A stretch of 64,000 nt of DNA, taken from contig NZ_JAGGPF010000010.1 of assembly GCF_018613935.1 (NCBI RefSeq), positions 372,001 through 436,000 on the forward strand. The letters are read 5' to 3'. This stretch comes from Agromyces sp. ISL-38. Lineage in GTDB: Bacteria; Actinomycetota; Actinomycetes; Actinomycetales; Microbacteriaceae. Below, one piece after another: positions 17,821-29,959 of the stretch (positions within the stretch are counted from its first letter, which is position 1; each line of letters opens with the position of its first letter). Made by a program: the position numbers and the translations under genes. The notes under the pieces were generated by a model that was not told the origin of the DNA, made no database searches, and saw only the letters and a program-made list of their open reading frames with translations.

Positions 17821-19098
17821 ATGGCACGCATCGGGGAGAGCGCCGACCTGCTCAAGTGCTCCTTCTGCGGAAAGAGCCAGAAGCAGGTCCAGCAGCTCAT
17901 CGCCGGTCCAGGCGTCTACATCTGCGACGAGTGCGTCGAGCTCTGCAACGAGATCATCGAGGAGCGACTCGCCGAGGCCGGCGAGACCGAGTCCGGTGAG
18001 TTCGAGCTGCCGAAGCCGAAAGAGATCTTCGGATTCCTCGAGGAGTACGTCATCGGCCAGGAGGCCGCCAAGCGCGCCCTCGCCGTCGCCGTCTACAACC
18101 ACTACAAGCGCGTGCGTGCCCGCACCACGCTCACCTCGGCCGACCACCAGCGCGACGACGTCGAGATCGCGAAGTCCAACATCCTCCTCATCGGGCCCAC
18201 GGGTTGCGGCAAGACCTACCTCGCACAGACCCTCGCCAAACAGCTCAATGTCCCGTTCGCGGTCGCCGATGCCACGGCGCTCACCGAGGCCGGCTACGTC
18301 GGTGAAGACGTCGAGAACATCCTCCTGAAGCTCATCCAGGCCGCCGACTACGACATCAAGCGAGCCGAGACGGGCATCATCTACATCGACGAGGTCGACA
18401 AGATCGCCCGCAAGGCCGAGAACCCCTCGATCACGAGAGACGTCTCGGGCGAGGGCGTGCAGCAGGCGCTACTGAAGATCCTCGAGGGCACCGTCGCCTC
18501 CGTGCCGCCGCAGGGTGGTCGCAAGCACCCCCACCAGGAGTTCATCCAGATCGACACGACGAACGTGCTGTTCATCGTCGCAGGCGCGTTCGCGGGGCTC
18601 GAAGACATCATTTCCTCGCGCGCCGGCAAGCGCGGCATCGGCTTCGGCGCTCCCTTGCACAACAAGGAAGACGAGGCCGACATCTTCAGCGAGGTCCTCC
18701 CCGAAGACCTGCACAAGTTCGGCCTCATCCCCGAGTTCATCGGCCGCCTCCCGGTCGTGGCCACGGTCGCGCCGCTCGACCGCGACGCGCTCATGGAGAT
18801 CCTCACGGTGCCGAAGAACGCACTGATCCGGCAGTACCAGCGCATGTTCGAGCTCGACGGCGTCGAGCTCGACTTCGAGGAGCCTGCGCTTCAGGCCATC
18901 GCCGATCTCGCGGTGCTGCGTCAGACCGGTGCCCGAGGGCTCCGCGCCATCATGGAAGAGGTGCTCGGGCCGATCATGTTCGAGGTGCCCTCCTCCACGG
19001 GCGTCGCCCGTGTGGTCGTGACGAAGGCGGCCGTGCTCGACAACGCGGCGCCCACGATCGTGCCTCACAAGCCGCGCCGCGCCGAGAAGTCCGCGTAA
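17821..19098 (+). CDS. clpX: ATP-dependent Clp protease ATP-binding subunit ClpX
   Basis: 425 residues. Hexameric AAA+ unfoldase feeding ClpP1P2. The N-terminal zinc-binding domain has CSFC...CDEC...C pattern (residues about 13-41). Walker A GPTGCGKT near 125, Walker [10 protein letters not shown] near 189, ClpP-docking loop IGF (RGIGFGAP near 272) and sensor 2 in [11 protein letters not shown] near 372. ATG 17821 follows GGGAGG. Complete and typical in length. Confidence 0.97.
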   Translation: MARIGESADLLKCSFCGKSQKQVQQLIAGPGVYICDECVELCNEIIEERLAEAGETESGEFELPKPKEIFGFLEEYVIGQEAAKRALAVAVYNHYKRVRARTTLTSADHQRDDVEIAKSNILLIGPTGCGKTYLAQTLAKQLNVPFAVADATALTEAGYVGEDVENILLKLIQAADYDIKRAETGIIYIDEVDKIARKAENPSITRDVSGEGVQQALLKILEGTVASVPPQGGRKHPHQEFIQIDTTNVLFIVAGAFAGLEDIISSRAGKRGIGFGAPLHNKEDEADIFSEVLPEDLHKFGLIPEFIGRLPVVATVAPLDRDALMEILTVPKNALIRQYQRMFELDGVELDFEEPALQAIADLAVLRQTGARGLRAIMEEVLGPIMFEVPSSTGVARVVVTKAAVLDNAAPTIVPHKPRRAEKSA

Positions 19099-19140
19099 CG
19101 ACGCGAGCTCGGTCTCGAACTCGATGCGAGCGCGACGCGA

Positions 19141-19425
19141 CTAGTCGTAGACCCGCAGAACATGCCAGCGAGCGCCGTCATATGCGACGTCGAAGACGTG
19201 CGTCTCGCCGTCGGCGGCACTCGCCTGGAAGCGCCAGCCCGAGATCTCGAGCGGCACTCGGCCCGGCGAGACGTCGTGCGCCGAGAACGGACTCCACCAA
19301 TCGCACGGGCCCACGAGCGCCGTTGGCATGTCGGTCACGCGAAAGCGGCGGGAGCGCCAGACGAGCCGCTCGGGTTCGCCGGCCTCGCTGGTCCAGATCT
19401 GGACGATCTCCTGCACGCGCGGCAT
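19141..19425 (-). CDS. DUF6504 family protein
   Basis: 94 residues from ATG 19425, preceded by GGAGG. Pattern PRVQEIVQIW...LVWRSRRFRV...DWW...WHVLRVYD fits the small actinobacterial DUF6504 family. Members are often encoded beside imuB or dnaE2 translesion polymerase genes; here it stands alone. A LexA-like palindrome lies 20 bp upstream at 19446-19461, which fits DNA-damage induction. No catalytic motif is visible; Trp and Arg content suggests a small beta-rich protein. Convergent with clpX, 42 bp apart. Confidence 0.75.
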   Translation of the reverse strand: MPRVQEIVQIWTSEAGEPERLVWRSRRFRVTDMPTALVGPCDWWSPFSAHDVSPGRVPLEISGWRFQASAADGETHVFDVAYDGARWHVLRVYD

Positions 19426-19445
19426 GCGCACACCTCCACCGACAT

Positions 19446-19461
19446 TCGAAGATATGTTCGA
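19446..19461. promoter_or_regulatory. LexA (SOS) box-like palindrome upstream of DUF6504
   Basis: TCGAAG-ATAT-GTTCGA matches 11 of 12 defined positions of the actinobacterial/Gram-positive LexA box TCGAAC-N4-GTTCGA. It lies 20 bp upstream of the DUF6504 ATG on the opposite strand, a normal operator position. Confidence 0.65.
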
Positions 19462-19591
19462 TGATAACACCGCACCGACGATGTGCGATGGAGACGCTGC
19501 GGCTGCCGGCGCGCTCGGCAGCGGAGGACGGCGCGCTGAGCACGAGTGACCCCGCAGCGAAGCTACGCGAAGTGAGGAGAAGAGCTGCCGG

Positions 19592-20665
19592 TCAGGCCAG
19601 GTCGTCGTCGGTGCGTGCGCCGAAGACGATCTCGTCCCAGCTCGGCATCGACGCGCGGCCCTTCTTCGAGCCGCGAGTGCCCACGGGGCCGGTGCCCGAC
19701 TTGCCGCCCCAGAGCGTGCGCGCAGCAGTGCCGGGCTTGTCCTCGGGCTTCGGCTCGGCAGGCGCAGGGCTCTGGGAATCGGGCGGCATCGGGGGCGCGA
19801 ACGGCGACGGCGTCGGAAGCTGCTCGCTCGCTGCTTCGCGTTCGCCGCGGCGGCGCCGCAGTGCCTCGAGCAGGTCGGCGGTCTCGCCGAGGGTCTGCTG
19901 CGGCTCATCGGCTCGCTTGATCGCGGCACGAGCTGCGGCCGGGCTCGACGTCGATTGCGCGTTACGCGCATACGGCAATGGCTCGAGGTGCGGCGCGGTG
20001 TCGAACTCGCCCTGCTCGGTCTCCTCGAAGGTGAACGCGCCGCTGTCGAAACGCGACTCGTCGGCGTCGGGCCCGACGGCCCGAAGGCGGGGAATGAGCC
20101 CGCCCTTCAACTCACCCTGCTGGGAGAGCGTGACCGCCTCGGTGTTCAGCGGCTGCAGTGTCTGCTTCCGCGGCTCGAAGCTCCAGCGTGCGTCGTGGTC
20201 GATCGTGTCTGCGGTGAACTCGAGCTTGACGATCCAGCCGCGCTCGTCGTCTTTCCAGCTCGCCCAGCGTTCGCCGTGAGCGCCGAGCTTGGCGAGTCGT
20301 TCACGGATGACGCCACCGAACGATGCTGGCTCGTCGGCCGTGTCGACCTCGGCCACGACGTGCACGGGGACCGCGAGCGCCGATGTGACGACGTGTTCGC
20401 GCTCGGCGAGCACGGGGCCCTCGAACCTGCGAATGTACTCCACAGAGGCGCCAGTGACCTGTGCGACCTCTTCTGCGGAGAGTCCGGAGCGGATGTGGGA
20501 CTGCACCTCGCGTGGCGAGGGCTTGGGCCCGGTGTGCTGTTCGGGCTGCGCCTGGCGGATCCGCGACTGCAGTACTTCGTCGATTTCGATCCGGAAGCGT
20601 GCGCCATCGTCGGATGCGGCGAGCAACGCGCCGTTCTCGACTCCGATTACCTTCAGTTCCTGCAT
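19592..20665 (-). CDS. sepH: Septation protein SepH
   Basis: 357 residues. Actinobacterial FtsZ-interacting division protein (DUF3071). The N-terminal domain (MQELKVIGVENGALLLAA-type start) includes a helix-turn-helix-like segment near residues 60-90 (SGLSAEEVAQVTGASVEYIR), known in SepH to stimulate FtsZ assembly. The middle and C-terminal half is low-complexity and Pro/Glu/Ala rich. The C-terminus retains the conserved SMPSWDEIVFG motif near 338-348. ATG 20665 is set by the family N-terminus; the in-frame upstream extension is Arg-rich and implausible. Divergent from DUF4193. Confidence 0.92.
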   Translation of the reverse strand: MQELKVIGVENGALLAASDDGARFRIEIDEVLQSRIRQAQPEQHTGPKPSPREVQSHIRSGLSAEEVAQVTGASVEYIRRFEGPVLAEREHVVTSALAVPVHVVAEVDTADEPASFGGVIRERLAKLGAHGERWASWKDDERGWIVKLEFTADTIDHDARWSFEPRKQTLQPLNTEAVTLSQQGELKGGLIPRLRAVGPDADESRFDSGAFTFEETEQGEFDTAPHLEPLPYARNAQSTSSPAAARAAIKRADEPQQTLGETADLLEALRRRRGEREAASEQLPTPSPFAPPMPPDSQSPAPAEPKPEDKPGTAARTLWGGKSGTGPVGTRGSKKGRASMPSWDEIVFGARTDDDLA

Positions 20666-20860
20666 CGCGGAAGCCCTTCCGTGCCCTCGTCTCCGCCCAA
20701 GGATGCCACGTATCAAGCGGTCCCGGCGGGAATAGCGCGGGCGCGCCGGAAGTTGCACGTGAGCGCCGGCCGGAATGGTCGACCGAATGGTTTGCTTACG
20801 CTGACGATTTGATGCAGACTATGGCCGCCGAATCTTCGGCAATAGAGGAAATGGACGGGA

Positions 20861-21154
20861 ATGGCAACGGATTACGACGCACCGCGGAAGACCGAAGACG
20901 ACTCTGAGTCGATCGAGGCTCTCAAGGAGCGCGTCCCCGACAAGATGTCGGGAGTGGTGGATGTCGATGACGCCGACAACCCCGGAGGATTCGACCTTGC
21001 CGGTGCCGACCTCTCCGACGTCGAACTCGACGTCGTGGTGCTCCCACCGCAGGCCGATGAGTTCACGTGTATGAACTGCTTCCTCGTGAAGCACCGCTCG
21101 CAGATCGACCATCAGACGAAGCTCGGGCCGATCTGCATGGAGTGCGCCTCTTAG
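20861..21154 (+). CDS. DUF4193 domain protein
   Basis: 97 residues. Acidic N-terminal half followed by a four-cysteine zinc-ribbon-like pair, CMNC near 70 and CMEC near 92. Typical full-length DUF4193, a conserved actinobacterial family of unknown function usually next to sepH and dut. The stop overlaps the stop region of the convergent DUF3093 gene by 4 bp. The 195 bp before it, shared with sepH, holds both promoters but no box I would defend. Confidence 0.88.
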   Translation: MATDYDAPRKTEDDSESIEALKERVPDKMSGVVDVDDADNPGGFDLAGADLSDVELDVVVLPPQADEFTCMNCFLVKHRSQIDHQTKLGPICMECAS

Positions 21155-21615
21155 GCGCCGCGCTCCGTAGGCTCAGGCCGTCGCGATCCATTGATCGCGG
21201 CGGCCAGTTCTGTCGGATGGCGCGTCGACAGGAGCCAGTACGGCGCCGGGTCGGCGGGGTCGGTGATCGGCACGCGCACGACGGGCTGCACCCAGCCGCG
21301 GATGACGAGGAAGGCGCGGGCATCGAGGCCGGTGCCGCGCTCGACGCGCGCCGCGGCATCCGTGGCGCCGACGGCGGTTCCCGTGTAGTCGAGTGAGATC
21401 TCGGCGCGACCCGCGCGCAACCGGCCGTCGTGCACCTCGATGACGGGCGCAGTGAACGACAGCGCGCCCACGGTGGCGAGGTAGAGCACGATGCCGGTCG
21501 CCACGCCTGCGGGCAGCGAGACCGGCGCCAGCACGAGGATGCTGGCGGGCACGAGCAGCAGGCTCACGGCGTAGATCCACGGCGTCGGCCAGAGTTTCTC
21601 GTGGTAGTCGGGCAT
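21151..21615 (-). CDS. DUF3093 family membrane protein
   Basis: 154 residues. Two N-terminal membrane helices (about 13-33 and 36-56) followed by a cytosolic domain with [19 protein letters not shown] beta strands and [15 protein letters not shown]. Matches the actinobacterial DUF3093 family, function unknown, conserved next to DUF4193 and dut. It diverges from dut with 38 bp between starts and converges on DUF4193 with a 4 bp overlap. Confidence 0.85.
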   Translation of the reverse strand: MPDYHEKLWPTPWIYAVSLLLVPASILVLAPVSLPAGVATGIVLYLATVGALSFTAPVIEVHDGRLRAGRAEISLDYTGTAVGATDAAARVERGTGLDARAFLVIRGWVQPVVRVPITDPADPAPYWLLSTRHPTELAAAINGSRRPEPTERGA

Positions 21616-21641
21616 GGGACTATTCGATCAGACTTCTGCAC

Positions 21642-21647
21642 TACCCT
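21642..21647 (+). promoter_or_regulatory. -10 box (TACCCT) for a leaderless dut transcript
   Basis: TACCCT ends 6 nt before GTG 21654 and no ribosome site is present between them. Confidence 0.4.
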
Positions 21648-21653
21648 CGAACA

Positions 21654-22112
21654 GTGACCGATTCCGTCGATGTTCTGATCACGGCCGACCGCCTACCGTC
21701 GTACGCCCATCCGGGCGATGCGGGCGCCGATCTCCACGCTGCCGAGTCCCTCGTACTCGCGCCCGGAGAACGTGCCACGGTCGGCACGGGCGTCGCCGTG
21801 GCACTGCCCGACGGCTACGTCGCGTTCGTCGTTCCGCGCTCCGGACTCGCGTTCAAGCACGGCATCACGATCGTGAACGCGCCGGGCACGGTCGACGCCG
21901 GGTACCGGGGCGAGATCAAGGTCGCCTTGTTGAACACGGATTCGAACGAGCCGTATTCGATCGACGTGGGCGATCGCATCGCCCAGCTCGTGGTGATGCC
22001 GGTGAGCCGGGCGAGATTCGTCGAGGTCGAGCGTCTGCCGGGAAGTCTTCGCGGCGAAGGGGGATTCGGCTCGACGGGATTCGGGGAGCACAAGTCAGGA
22101 GTGAACGCGTGA
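21654..22112 (+). CDS. dut: Deoxyuridine 5'-triphosphate nucleotidohydrolase
   Basis: 152 residues from GTG 21654. Trimeric dUTPase hydrolysing dUTP to dUMP and PPi, limiting uracil in DNA and supplying dUMP for dTMP synthesis. All five motifs are present in order: [39 protein letters not shown] and [10 protein letters not shown] (the C-terminal arm closing the active site). The stop overlaps the next start as GTGA (4 bp), so DUF3710 is translationally coupled. Confidence 0.97.
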   Translation: MTDSVDVLITADRLPSYAHPGDAGADLHAAESLVLAPGERATVGTGVAVALPDGYVAFVVPRSGLAFKHGITIVNAPGTVDAGYRGEIKVALLNTDSNEPYSIDVGDRIAQLVVMPVSRARFVEVERLPGSLRGEGGFGSTGFGEHKSGVNA

Positions 22113-22738
22113 GCGACATCGAGAACATCGACGACACCCCCGTCGACCAGCCCAAGTCGGCCCCCGACGACCGCGAGGCCGCCGGCCCGTTCGACGAGGC
22201 CGAGGCGAACCCGGTTCGTCCCTATGTCGACCTCGGCGGCGTCAAGGTGCTGCCCCGCGAGGGCCTGCAATTGCGCCTCGAGGTCGAGGAGGGCACGAAG
22301 CGCGTGGTCGCCATCGGGCTCGACTACGCCAATTCCACGCTGCAGGTGCAGCCGTTCGCTGCGCCGCGCTCGAGCGGGCTCTGGCACGAGATCCGGGCGC
22401 AGATCGCCGACCAGATCGCCCGTCAGGGTGGCACGACGACCGTTCGTGAAGGCACCTTCGGACCCGAGCTGCTCGCGCAGATCCCCGTCGCGGCAGGCGA
22501 GGGCCAATCGGGTCACATGCGCCTCGCGCGGTTCATCGGCGTCGACGGCCCGCGGTGGTTCCTCCGCGGGGTGATCGCAGGCGAGGCGGCCGTCGAGCCT
22601 GCAGCCGCCGCGCAAGTCGAAGACCTCTTCCGCTCGATCGTCGTGGTGCGCGGCAACACGCCCATGCCGCCGCGCGACCTCATTCCGCTTCGCATGCCCG
22701 CGTCGTCCGCCGGCAGTCCCACCCCTCCCACCGCCTAG
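22109..22738 (+). CDS. DUF3710 family protein
   Basis: 209 residues from GTG 22109. Acidic N-terminal 35 residues, then a conserved soluble domain ([46 protein letters not shown]). Standard neighbour of dut in actinobacteria; function not established. Start overlaps the dut stop by 4 bp. The C-terminus is Ser/Pro/Thr-rich. Confidence 0.9.
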   Translation: MSDIENIDDTPVDQPKSAPDDREAAGPFDEAEANPVRPYVDLGGVKVLPREGLQLRLEVEEGTKRVVAIGLDYANSTLQVQPFAAPRSSGLWHEIRAQIADQIARQGGTTTVREGTFGPELLAQIPVAAGEGQSGHMRLARFIGVDGPRWFLRGVIAGEAAVEPAAAAQVEDLFRSIVVVRGNTPMPPRDLIPLRMPASSAGSPTPPTA

Positions 22739-22746
22739 GCGCTGCG

Positions 22747-23547
22747 ATGACGGATGCCGGCGCCGAGCGCGACCCCCGATCCGACGAGCGAGCGGATGCC
22801 GCGGCATCCGCGGGCGAGCCGAACGCGAGCCCGAACGGCGACGGCGCGACCGTCGCCGGAGACGGTGCGGGGGAGTTCGGGCGCCAGCTCGCCGCGGCCG
22901 CCGAGCGATCCGGACTCGGCCTCGCGCGCGGCGAGACGCTCACCGGCCGCGACCTGCTCGGCGCGCTCGGCGGCCTCCGCGGGCTCGCCGAGGCGATCCT
23001 GCCCGGGCTCGTCTTCCTCGTCGTCTACACGTTCACGCGCGAGCTCGTGCCCTCGCTCGCCGCGTCGCTCGGCCTCGCGGTCGTGTTCACGATCGTGCGG
23101 CTCGCCCGCCGCAGCTCGCCGACCCAGGCTATCGCCGGGCTCATCGGCGTCGCGGCATCCGCGGCCCTCGCGCTCTGGACCGGTCGCGCGGAAGACAATT
23201 ACGTACTCGGCTTCTACACCAACGCCGCCTACGGCCTCGCCCTGCTCATCTCGCTCCTCGTGGGGTGGCCGCTGCTCGGGCTCATCGTCGGATTCCTCAT
23301 GGGCGACGGCACCGCGTGGCGGTCAGACCGTCGCAAGCTCCGCGCCATGCAGCTGCTCACCCTCATCTGGCTCGGCCTGTTCGTGGCACGCCTCGTCGTG
23401 CAGGTGCCCTTCTACTTCGCGGGCAACGTCGAGGCGCTCGGCGCCACCCGCCTCTTGATGGGCGTGCCCCTCTATGCGCTCGTGCTGGTGTTCTCGTGGC
23501 TCGTCGTGCGGGTCGTGTACCCGTCGGCGCCGCGCCAGCGTGAGTGA
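22747..23547 (+). CDS. DUF3159 family membrane protein
   Basis: 266 residues. Disordered, acidic N-terminus (about 70 residues) containing repeated TDA/AAS words, then about six membrane helices from residue 85 on (GLAEAILPGLVFLVVYTF onward). Matches the actinobacterial DUF3159 family, of unknown function, normally following DUF3710. ATG 22747 lies 8 bp after the DUF3710 stop. Probably the last gene of the dut operon. Confidence 0.9.
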   Translation: MTDAGAERDPRSDERADAAASAGEPNASPNGDGATVAGDGAGEFGRQLAAAAERSGLGLARGETLTGRDLLGALGGLRGLAEAILPGLVFLVVYTFTRELVPSLAASLGLAVVFTIVRLARRSSPTQAIAGLIGVAASAALALWTGRAEDNYVLGFYTNAAYGLALLISLLVGWPLLGLIVGFLMGDGTAWRSDRRKLRAMQLLTLIWLGLFVARLVVQVPFYFAGNVEALGATRLLMGVPLYALVLVFSWLVVRVVYPSAPRQRE

Positions 23548-23552
23548 TAGAG

Positions 23553-23572
23553 TTATCTCGACGTCAAGATAA
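23553..23572. promoter_or_regulatory. 20-bp palindromic operator candidate upstream of acnA
   Basis: TTATCTCGACGTCAAGATAA is a palindrome with a single mismatched pair (C/A at the symmetric positions), centred on GAC/GTC. It lies 131 bp before the acnA start and a few bases after the DUF3159 stop. Size and symmetry fit a MarR-type dimer site. An AT-rich -10-like stretch (TTAGGTTACCC) follows near 23611-23621. Confidence 0.55.
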
Positions 23573-23703
23573 ATCCGCACCCGTGCGGAGCCTGTCCCGG
23601 GCTACGGCGCTTAGGTTACCCTTGCTGGAACAGCCCCATGTCTGACGGAGAAGATGGAGTGCCGCTCGCGTGTTCGGGCCGCATCCGCGAAGGAGAGGAC
23701 ATC

Positions 23704-26514
<2,811 letters not shown>

Positions 26515-26529
26515 CGCGGCCGACGACGT

Positions 26530-26563
26530 GGCGGGGTCGGACTCCTCGGAGTCCGGCCCCGCC
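26530..26563. terminator. Bidirectional hairpin terminator between acnA and the aminotransferase-like gene
   Basis: A 16-bp stem (GGCGGGGTCGGACTCC against GGAGTCCGGCCCCGCC, one wobble) with a minimal loop, lying between two convergent genes. No T-tract on either side, as is common at high GC. Confidence 0.75.
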
Positions 26564-26571
26564 GTCGTCGT

Positions 26572-27756
26572 TCAGGGCATCGTCCACGAAGTGACTCCGA
26601 GGTCGGCGAGCGCCATGGCGAATCGGTCGCCGAACAGCTCGAGGCGCGGCACGGGTTCGCGACTGAAGACGAGACGCAGATGCCGGTCGGCGACCGGTCC
26701 GCCCCATCCGGTCATGGGCGTCGCGGCGACGCGACGGCGGAGGAGTGCGTGCGACAGCGCGCCGGGTTCGACCCCGAGCGCGCGTGAATCGAGGATCTGC
26801 GACCAGCCGCCTGCTGCAGTGAGCATGGGCAAGCCTCGCAGCTGCTCGCAGACCGTGTCGCGTCGGCGCTGCCACTCGGCGAGACATCCGGCAAGACCGT
26901 CGTCGTCAGCGGTGAGCGCTGCGAGCGCACCCGCCTGCGCGATACCACCGACAACGACGCCGTTGTAGATGTGCACCACCGAGAGGTCGGACATGACCGC
27001 CTCGGGGGCGACCAGCCATCCGATCCGCCATCCGATCATGCGCTGCTCGAGCGAGACGGTGCCGACCACGATGGTCCGTTCGCGCATGCCCGGGTACGAC
27101 GCAGGATGGATCACCGCGCCGTGGTCGAAGACGATTCCCTCCATCAGAGCCCAGTAGATGAGCCACAGATCGTGCTCGACGCAGAGTCGGGTGATCTCCC
27201 GCCACTCGGCGTCCGTGAGCAGGTATCCCGACGGGAACGATGGATTCTGCAACATGATCGCCCGCGTGGCGGGTCCGACGGACGCCGCGAGTTCTTCGAG
27301 GTCGAGTCGCCAGGCGCCCTCCAGGGCACGCATGGGCACCGCCCGTGGCCGAGCCCCGGCGAGGAGGACGCGGTTCAGGATCCCCGCGTAGGTGGGATCG
27401 GTGATGATGACTTCGTCCCCGGGGTCAGTCACGGCCAGCAGTGCGTCGAGCAGGCCATCCCCATCGCTCGACGTGATCACGACCTCGCTCTCGGGATCGT
27501 ATTCGACACCCGATCGCGCTCGCACGCGATCCGCGACGGCGCGACGGAGGTCGTGGCGTCCGGTGAACGGCAGATACGAGTTCGCCGACGGGTCGCCTAC
27601 CGCGGCCTTCGTCGCCTCGATGGCCTCTCGCGGCGGGGGCGAGTCGGTGTCGAGGTTCTCGAGTCGGAGGACGTCGGGATCGTCGCCCGCCGCTGCCGCG
27701 ACCCGGTCGCTGCTGAATCCCGCGACGTCGGCGAGTCGCGCTGGGCGGACCGTCAT
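26572..27756 (-). CDS. Class I/II aminotransferase-fold protein lacking the PLP lysine (probable pseudoenzyme)
   Basis: 394 residues from ATG 27756, preceded by GGGAGG (an ATG at 27801 would add 15 residues). The fold is clearly that of fold-type I aminotransferases (YLPFTGRHDLRRAVADRV, EVVITSSDGDGLLDAL, GDEVIITDPTY, MIGWRIGW). But every hallmark PLP contact is changed. The Asn of NPxNPTG is Phe174 (NPSFPSG), the ring-nitrogen Asp is Trp202 (LIYWALM), the following Tyr is Met205, and the Schiff-base Lys is Leu236 (VSLEQRMIGWR). Spacing between these positions agrees with aspartate aminotransferase (28, 3 and about 34 residues). The phosphate-binding Arg244 remains. The reading frame is intact, so this is not simple decay. 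Function unknown. Confidence 0.85.
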   Translation of the reverse strand: MTVRPARLADVAGFSSDRVAAAAGDDPDVLRLENLDTDSPPPREAIEATKAAVGDPSANSYLPFTGRHDLRRAVADRVRARSGVEYDPESEVVITSSDGDGLLDALLAVTDPGDEVIITDPTYAGILNRVLLAGARPRAVPMRALEGAWRLDLEELAASVGPATRAIMLQNPSFPSGYLLTDAEWREITRLCVEHDLWLIYWALMEGIVFDHGAVIHPASYPGMRERTIVVGTVSLEQRMIGWRIGWLVAPEAVMSDLSVVHIYNGVVVGGIAQAGALAALTADDDGLAGCLAEWQRRRDTVCEQLRGLPMLTAAGGWSQILDSRALGVEPGALSHALLRRRVAATPMTGWGGPVADRHLRLVFSREPVPRLELFGDRFAMALADLGVTSWTMP

Positions 27757-27859
27757 GACAGCCTCCCGTCGGCCCGCATCACTGTCGGACCACCACGTCA
27801 TTCTCCTCCCTGGTTCGGGCACCGCACCAGAGTCGAGTGAGCGATCAAACGGCGTCGCG

Positions 27860-27865
27860 TAGAAT
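27860..27865 (+). promoter_or_regulatory. -10 box (TAGAAT) for dxs
   Basis: TAGAAT lies 47 nt before the dxs ATG; a small GCCCC/GGGGC hairpin (27874-27891) sits in the predicted leader just before the ribosome site. Confidence 0.4.
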
Positions 27866-27912
27866 CGATGGATGCCCCTTCCTGCTGGGGCTTGGTGAAA
27901 GGTGCTTCCCGG

Positions 27913-29859
27913 ATGACCCTGCTCGAGACCATCTCCGGACCGCGCGACCTCGATGCGCTGAGTACCGAAGAGCTTGAGCAACTCGCACGCGAGATCCGCG
28001 AGTATCTCGTGGCATCCGTGTCGAAGACGGGTGGTCACCTCGGCCCGAACCTGGGCGTCGTCGAGCTCACGATCGCCATCCACCGGGTCTTCGACTCACC
28101 GCGCGATGCGATCGTCTTCGACACCGGCCACCAGTCGTACGTGCACAAGCTCCTCACGGGGCGCAGAGACCTCTCGACCCTTCGCCAGACCGGGGGCCTC
28201 GCCGGCTATCCGCAGCGTTCCGAGTCCGAGCATGACATCGTCGAGAGCTCGCACGCGTCGAGTTCCCTCTCCTGGGCCGACGGCATCTCGAAGGCGTTCG
28301 AGATGACCGGGCAGCACGACCGCCACGTCATCGCCGTGGTCGGCGACGGCGCCCTCACCGGCGGCATGACGTGGGAGGCGCTCAACAACATCTCCGACGA
28401 CAACACGCGCAAGCTCATCGTCATCGTCAACGACAACGGACGCTCCTACGCTCCGACCATCGGTGGCATGGCACGGTTCCTCAACACCGTGCGCACGAAG
28501 CAGACGTACCGCAACCTGCACCTGTCGAGCCGTCGTGCGTTCGATCGCCTCGGCGAGCCCGCGCGCGCCTTCTACCGCGGTGTGCGCGGCGGCCTGCACG
28601 GGTTCCTCAGCCGCTTCACCGGCAACGAGGCGCTCTACTCGAACCTCGACATCAAGTACATCGGCCCGATCGACGGCCACGACGAGCACGCAATGGAAGC
28701 CGCACTGCGCCAGGCACGTGAGTACGGCGCCCCCGTGATCGTGCACGCGATCACCGACAAGGGCCGCGGCTACGAGCCGGCCCTCCGCGACGCCGCAGAC
28801 CAGTTCCACGCCGTCGGCCAGATCGATCCCGAGACCGGTGAGTCCCTCGAACCGGCGTCGTCGCCGGCATGGACCAACGTCTTCGCCGATGAGCTCGTGA
28901 ACCTGGCCGAGCACAACGAACGGCTCGTCGGCATCACCGCGGCGATGCTGCGACCCACCGGGTTGCACCGCATGGCGGAGCGATTCCCGACCCGCGTCTT
29001 CGACGTCGGCATCGCCGAGCAGCACGCCGCCACGTCGGCGGCCGGGCTCGCCTTCGGCGGGCTGCATCCCGTCGTCGCCGTCTATGCGACCTTCATCAAC
29101 CGTGCGTTCGACCAGGTGCTGATGGATGTCGCGCTGCACAAGGCGGGGGTGACGTTCGTGCTCGACCGCGCCGGCGTCACCGGTCCCGACGGGCCGAGCC
29201 ACCACGGAGTGTGGGACCTCTCGATCCTGCAGGTCGTTCCCGGCATTCGCATCGCTGCCCCCCGAGACTCCGTGCGCCTTGCGGAAGAGCTCGGCGAGGC
29301 GGTGGCCGTCAACGACGGGCCGACCGTGTTGCGATTCCCGAAGGGCACCGTGGGCGTCGACTACGACGCGTTGCGCCGCACCGACGACGGTGTCGACGTG
29401 CTCGCCGAATCGGGCCGCAACGACGTGCTCATCGTCACGGTCGGACCGATGGCCGGCATCGGCCTCGCGGTCGCCGAACGCCTCGAGGCGCAGGGCATCG
29501 GCGCGACCGTCATCGACCCGCGCTGGGTGGTGCCCGTGCCGCGGAGCCTCATCGATCTCGCCGCCGAGCATCGCATCGTGGTGAGCCTCGAAGACGGCAT
29601 CCGCGTGGGCGGCATCGGCACCCGCATCCGTCAAGACCTGCGCCAGGCAGGGGTCGACACCGCGGTGACCGAGGTCGGGTTGCCCGACGAGTTCCTCGAC
29701 CACGGATCGCGCGCCGACATCCTCGAACGCGTCGGCCTCACGCCGCAGCACATCGCGCGCGACGTCACCGCGATGGTGCTCGGCTCGAAGCTCCCGCACG
29801 CCCGGGGCGTGTCGACCGACACCGGATCCACCACCGTGCGCGCGGGCGGCGAACGCTGA
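27913..29859 (+). CDS. dxs: 1-deoxy-D-xylulose-5-phosphate synthase
   Basis: 648 residues. First step of the MEP isoprenoid pathway: condenses pyruvate and glyceraldehyde 3-phosphate using thiamine diphosphate. N-terminal features [14 protein letters not shown] with the active-site His, [11 protein letters not shown], and the ThDP motif GDGALTGGM...NDN near 150-180. The transketolase central domain has DVGIAEQHA with the catalytic Glu. ATG 27913 is favoured by GAAAGGTG upstream and the [13 protein letters not shown] family start. A terminator follows. Length is normal for the family. Confidence 0.97.
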   Translation: MTLLETISGPRDLDALSTEELEQLAREIREYLVASVSKTGGHLGPNLGVVELTIAIHRVFDSPRDAIVFDTGHQSYVHKLLTGRRDLSTLRQTGGLAGYPQRSESEHDIVESSHASSSLSWADGISKAFEMTGQHDRHVIAVVGDGALTGGMTWEALNNISDDNTRKLIVIVNDNGRSYAPTIGGMARFLNTVRTKQTYRNLHLSSRRAFDRLGEPARAFYRGVRGGLHGFLSRFTGNEALYSNLDIKYIGPIDGHDEHAMEAALRQAREYGAPVIVHAITDKGRGYEPALRDAADQFHAVGQIDPETGESLEPASSPAWTNVFADELVNLAEHNERLVGITAAMLRPTGLHRMAERFPTRVFDVGIAEQHAATSAAGLAFGGLHPVVAVYATFINRAFDQVLMDVALHKAGVTFVLDRAGVTGPDGPSHHGVWDLSILQVVPGIRIAAPRDSVRLAEELGEAVAVNDGPTVLRFPKGTVGVDYDALRRTDDGVDVLAESGRNDVLIVTVGPMAGIGLAVAERLEAQGIGATVIDPRWVVPVPRSLIDLAAEHRIVVSLEDGIRVGGIGTRIRQDLRQAGVDTAVTEVGLPDEFLDHGSRADILERVGLTPQHIARDVTAMVLGSKLPHARGVSTDTGSTTVRAGGER

Positions 29860-29914
29860 GCCCCCGGAGTCTCGCGGTCGTGGTCACGGCCTGAGCGCGA
29901 GCATCCGCGCAGAT

Positions 29915-29948
29915 GGAAGCGGCCCCCGACATCTGTCGAGGGCCGCTT
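29915..29948. terminator. Bidirectional terminator between dxs and the beta-oxidation operon
   Basis: GAAGCGGCCCCCGACA pairs with TGTCGAGGGCCGCTTC (one mismatch) around a TC loop. Placed between the stops of two convergent genes. Confidence 0.75.
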
Positions 29949-29959
29949 CGTCGTCTCGG

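Noticed and set aside
23604..23703. AcnA start at ATG 23638
   Set aside because: The strong ribosome site and the family N-terminus both fit GTG 23704; the extra 22 residues are not conserved in type.
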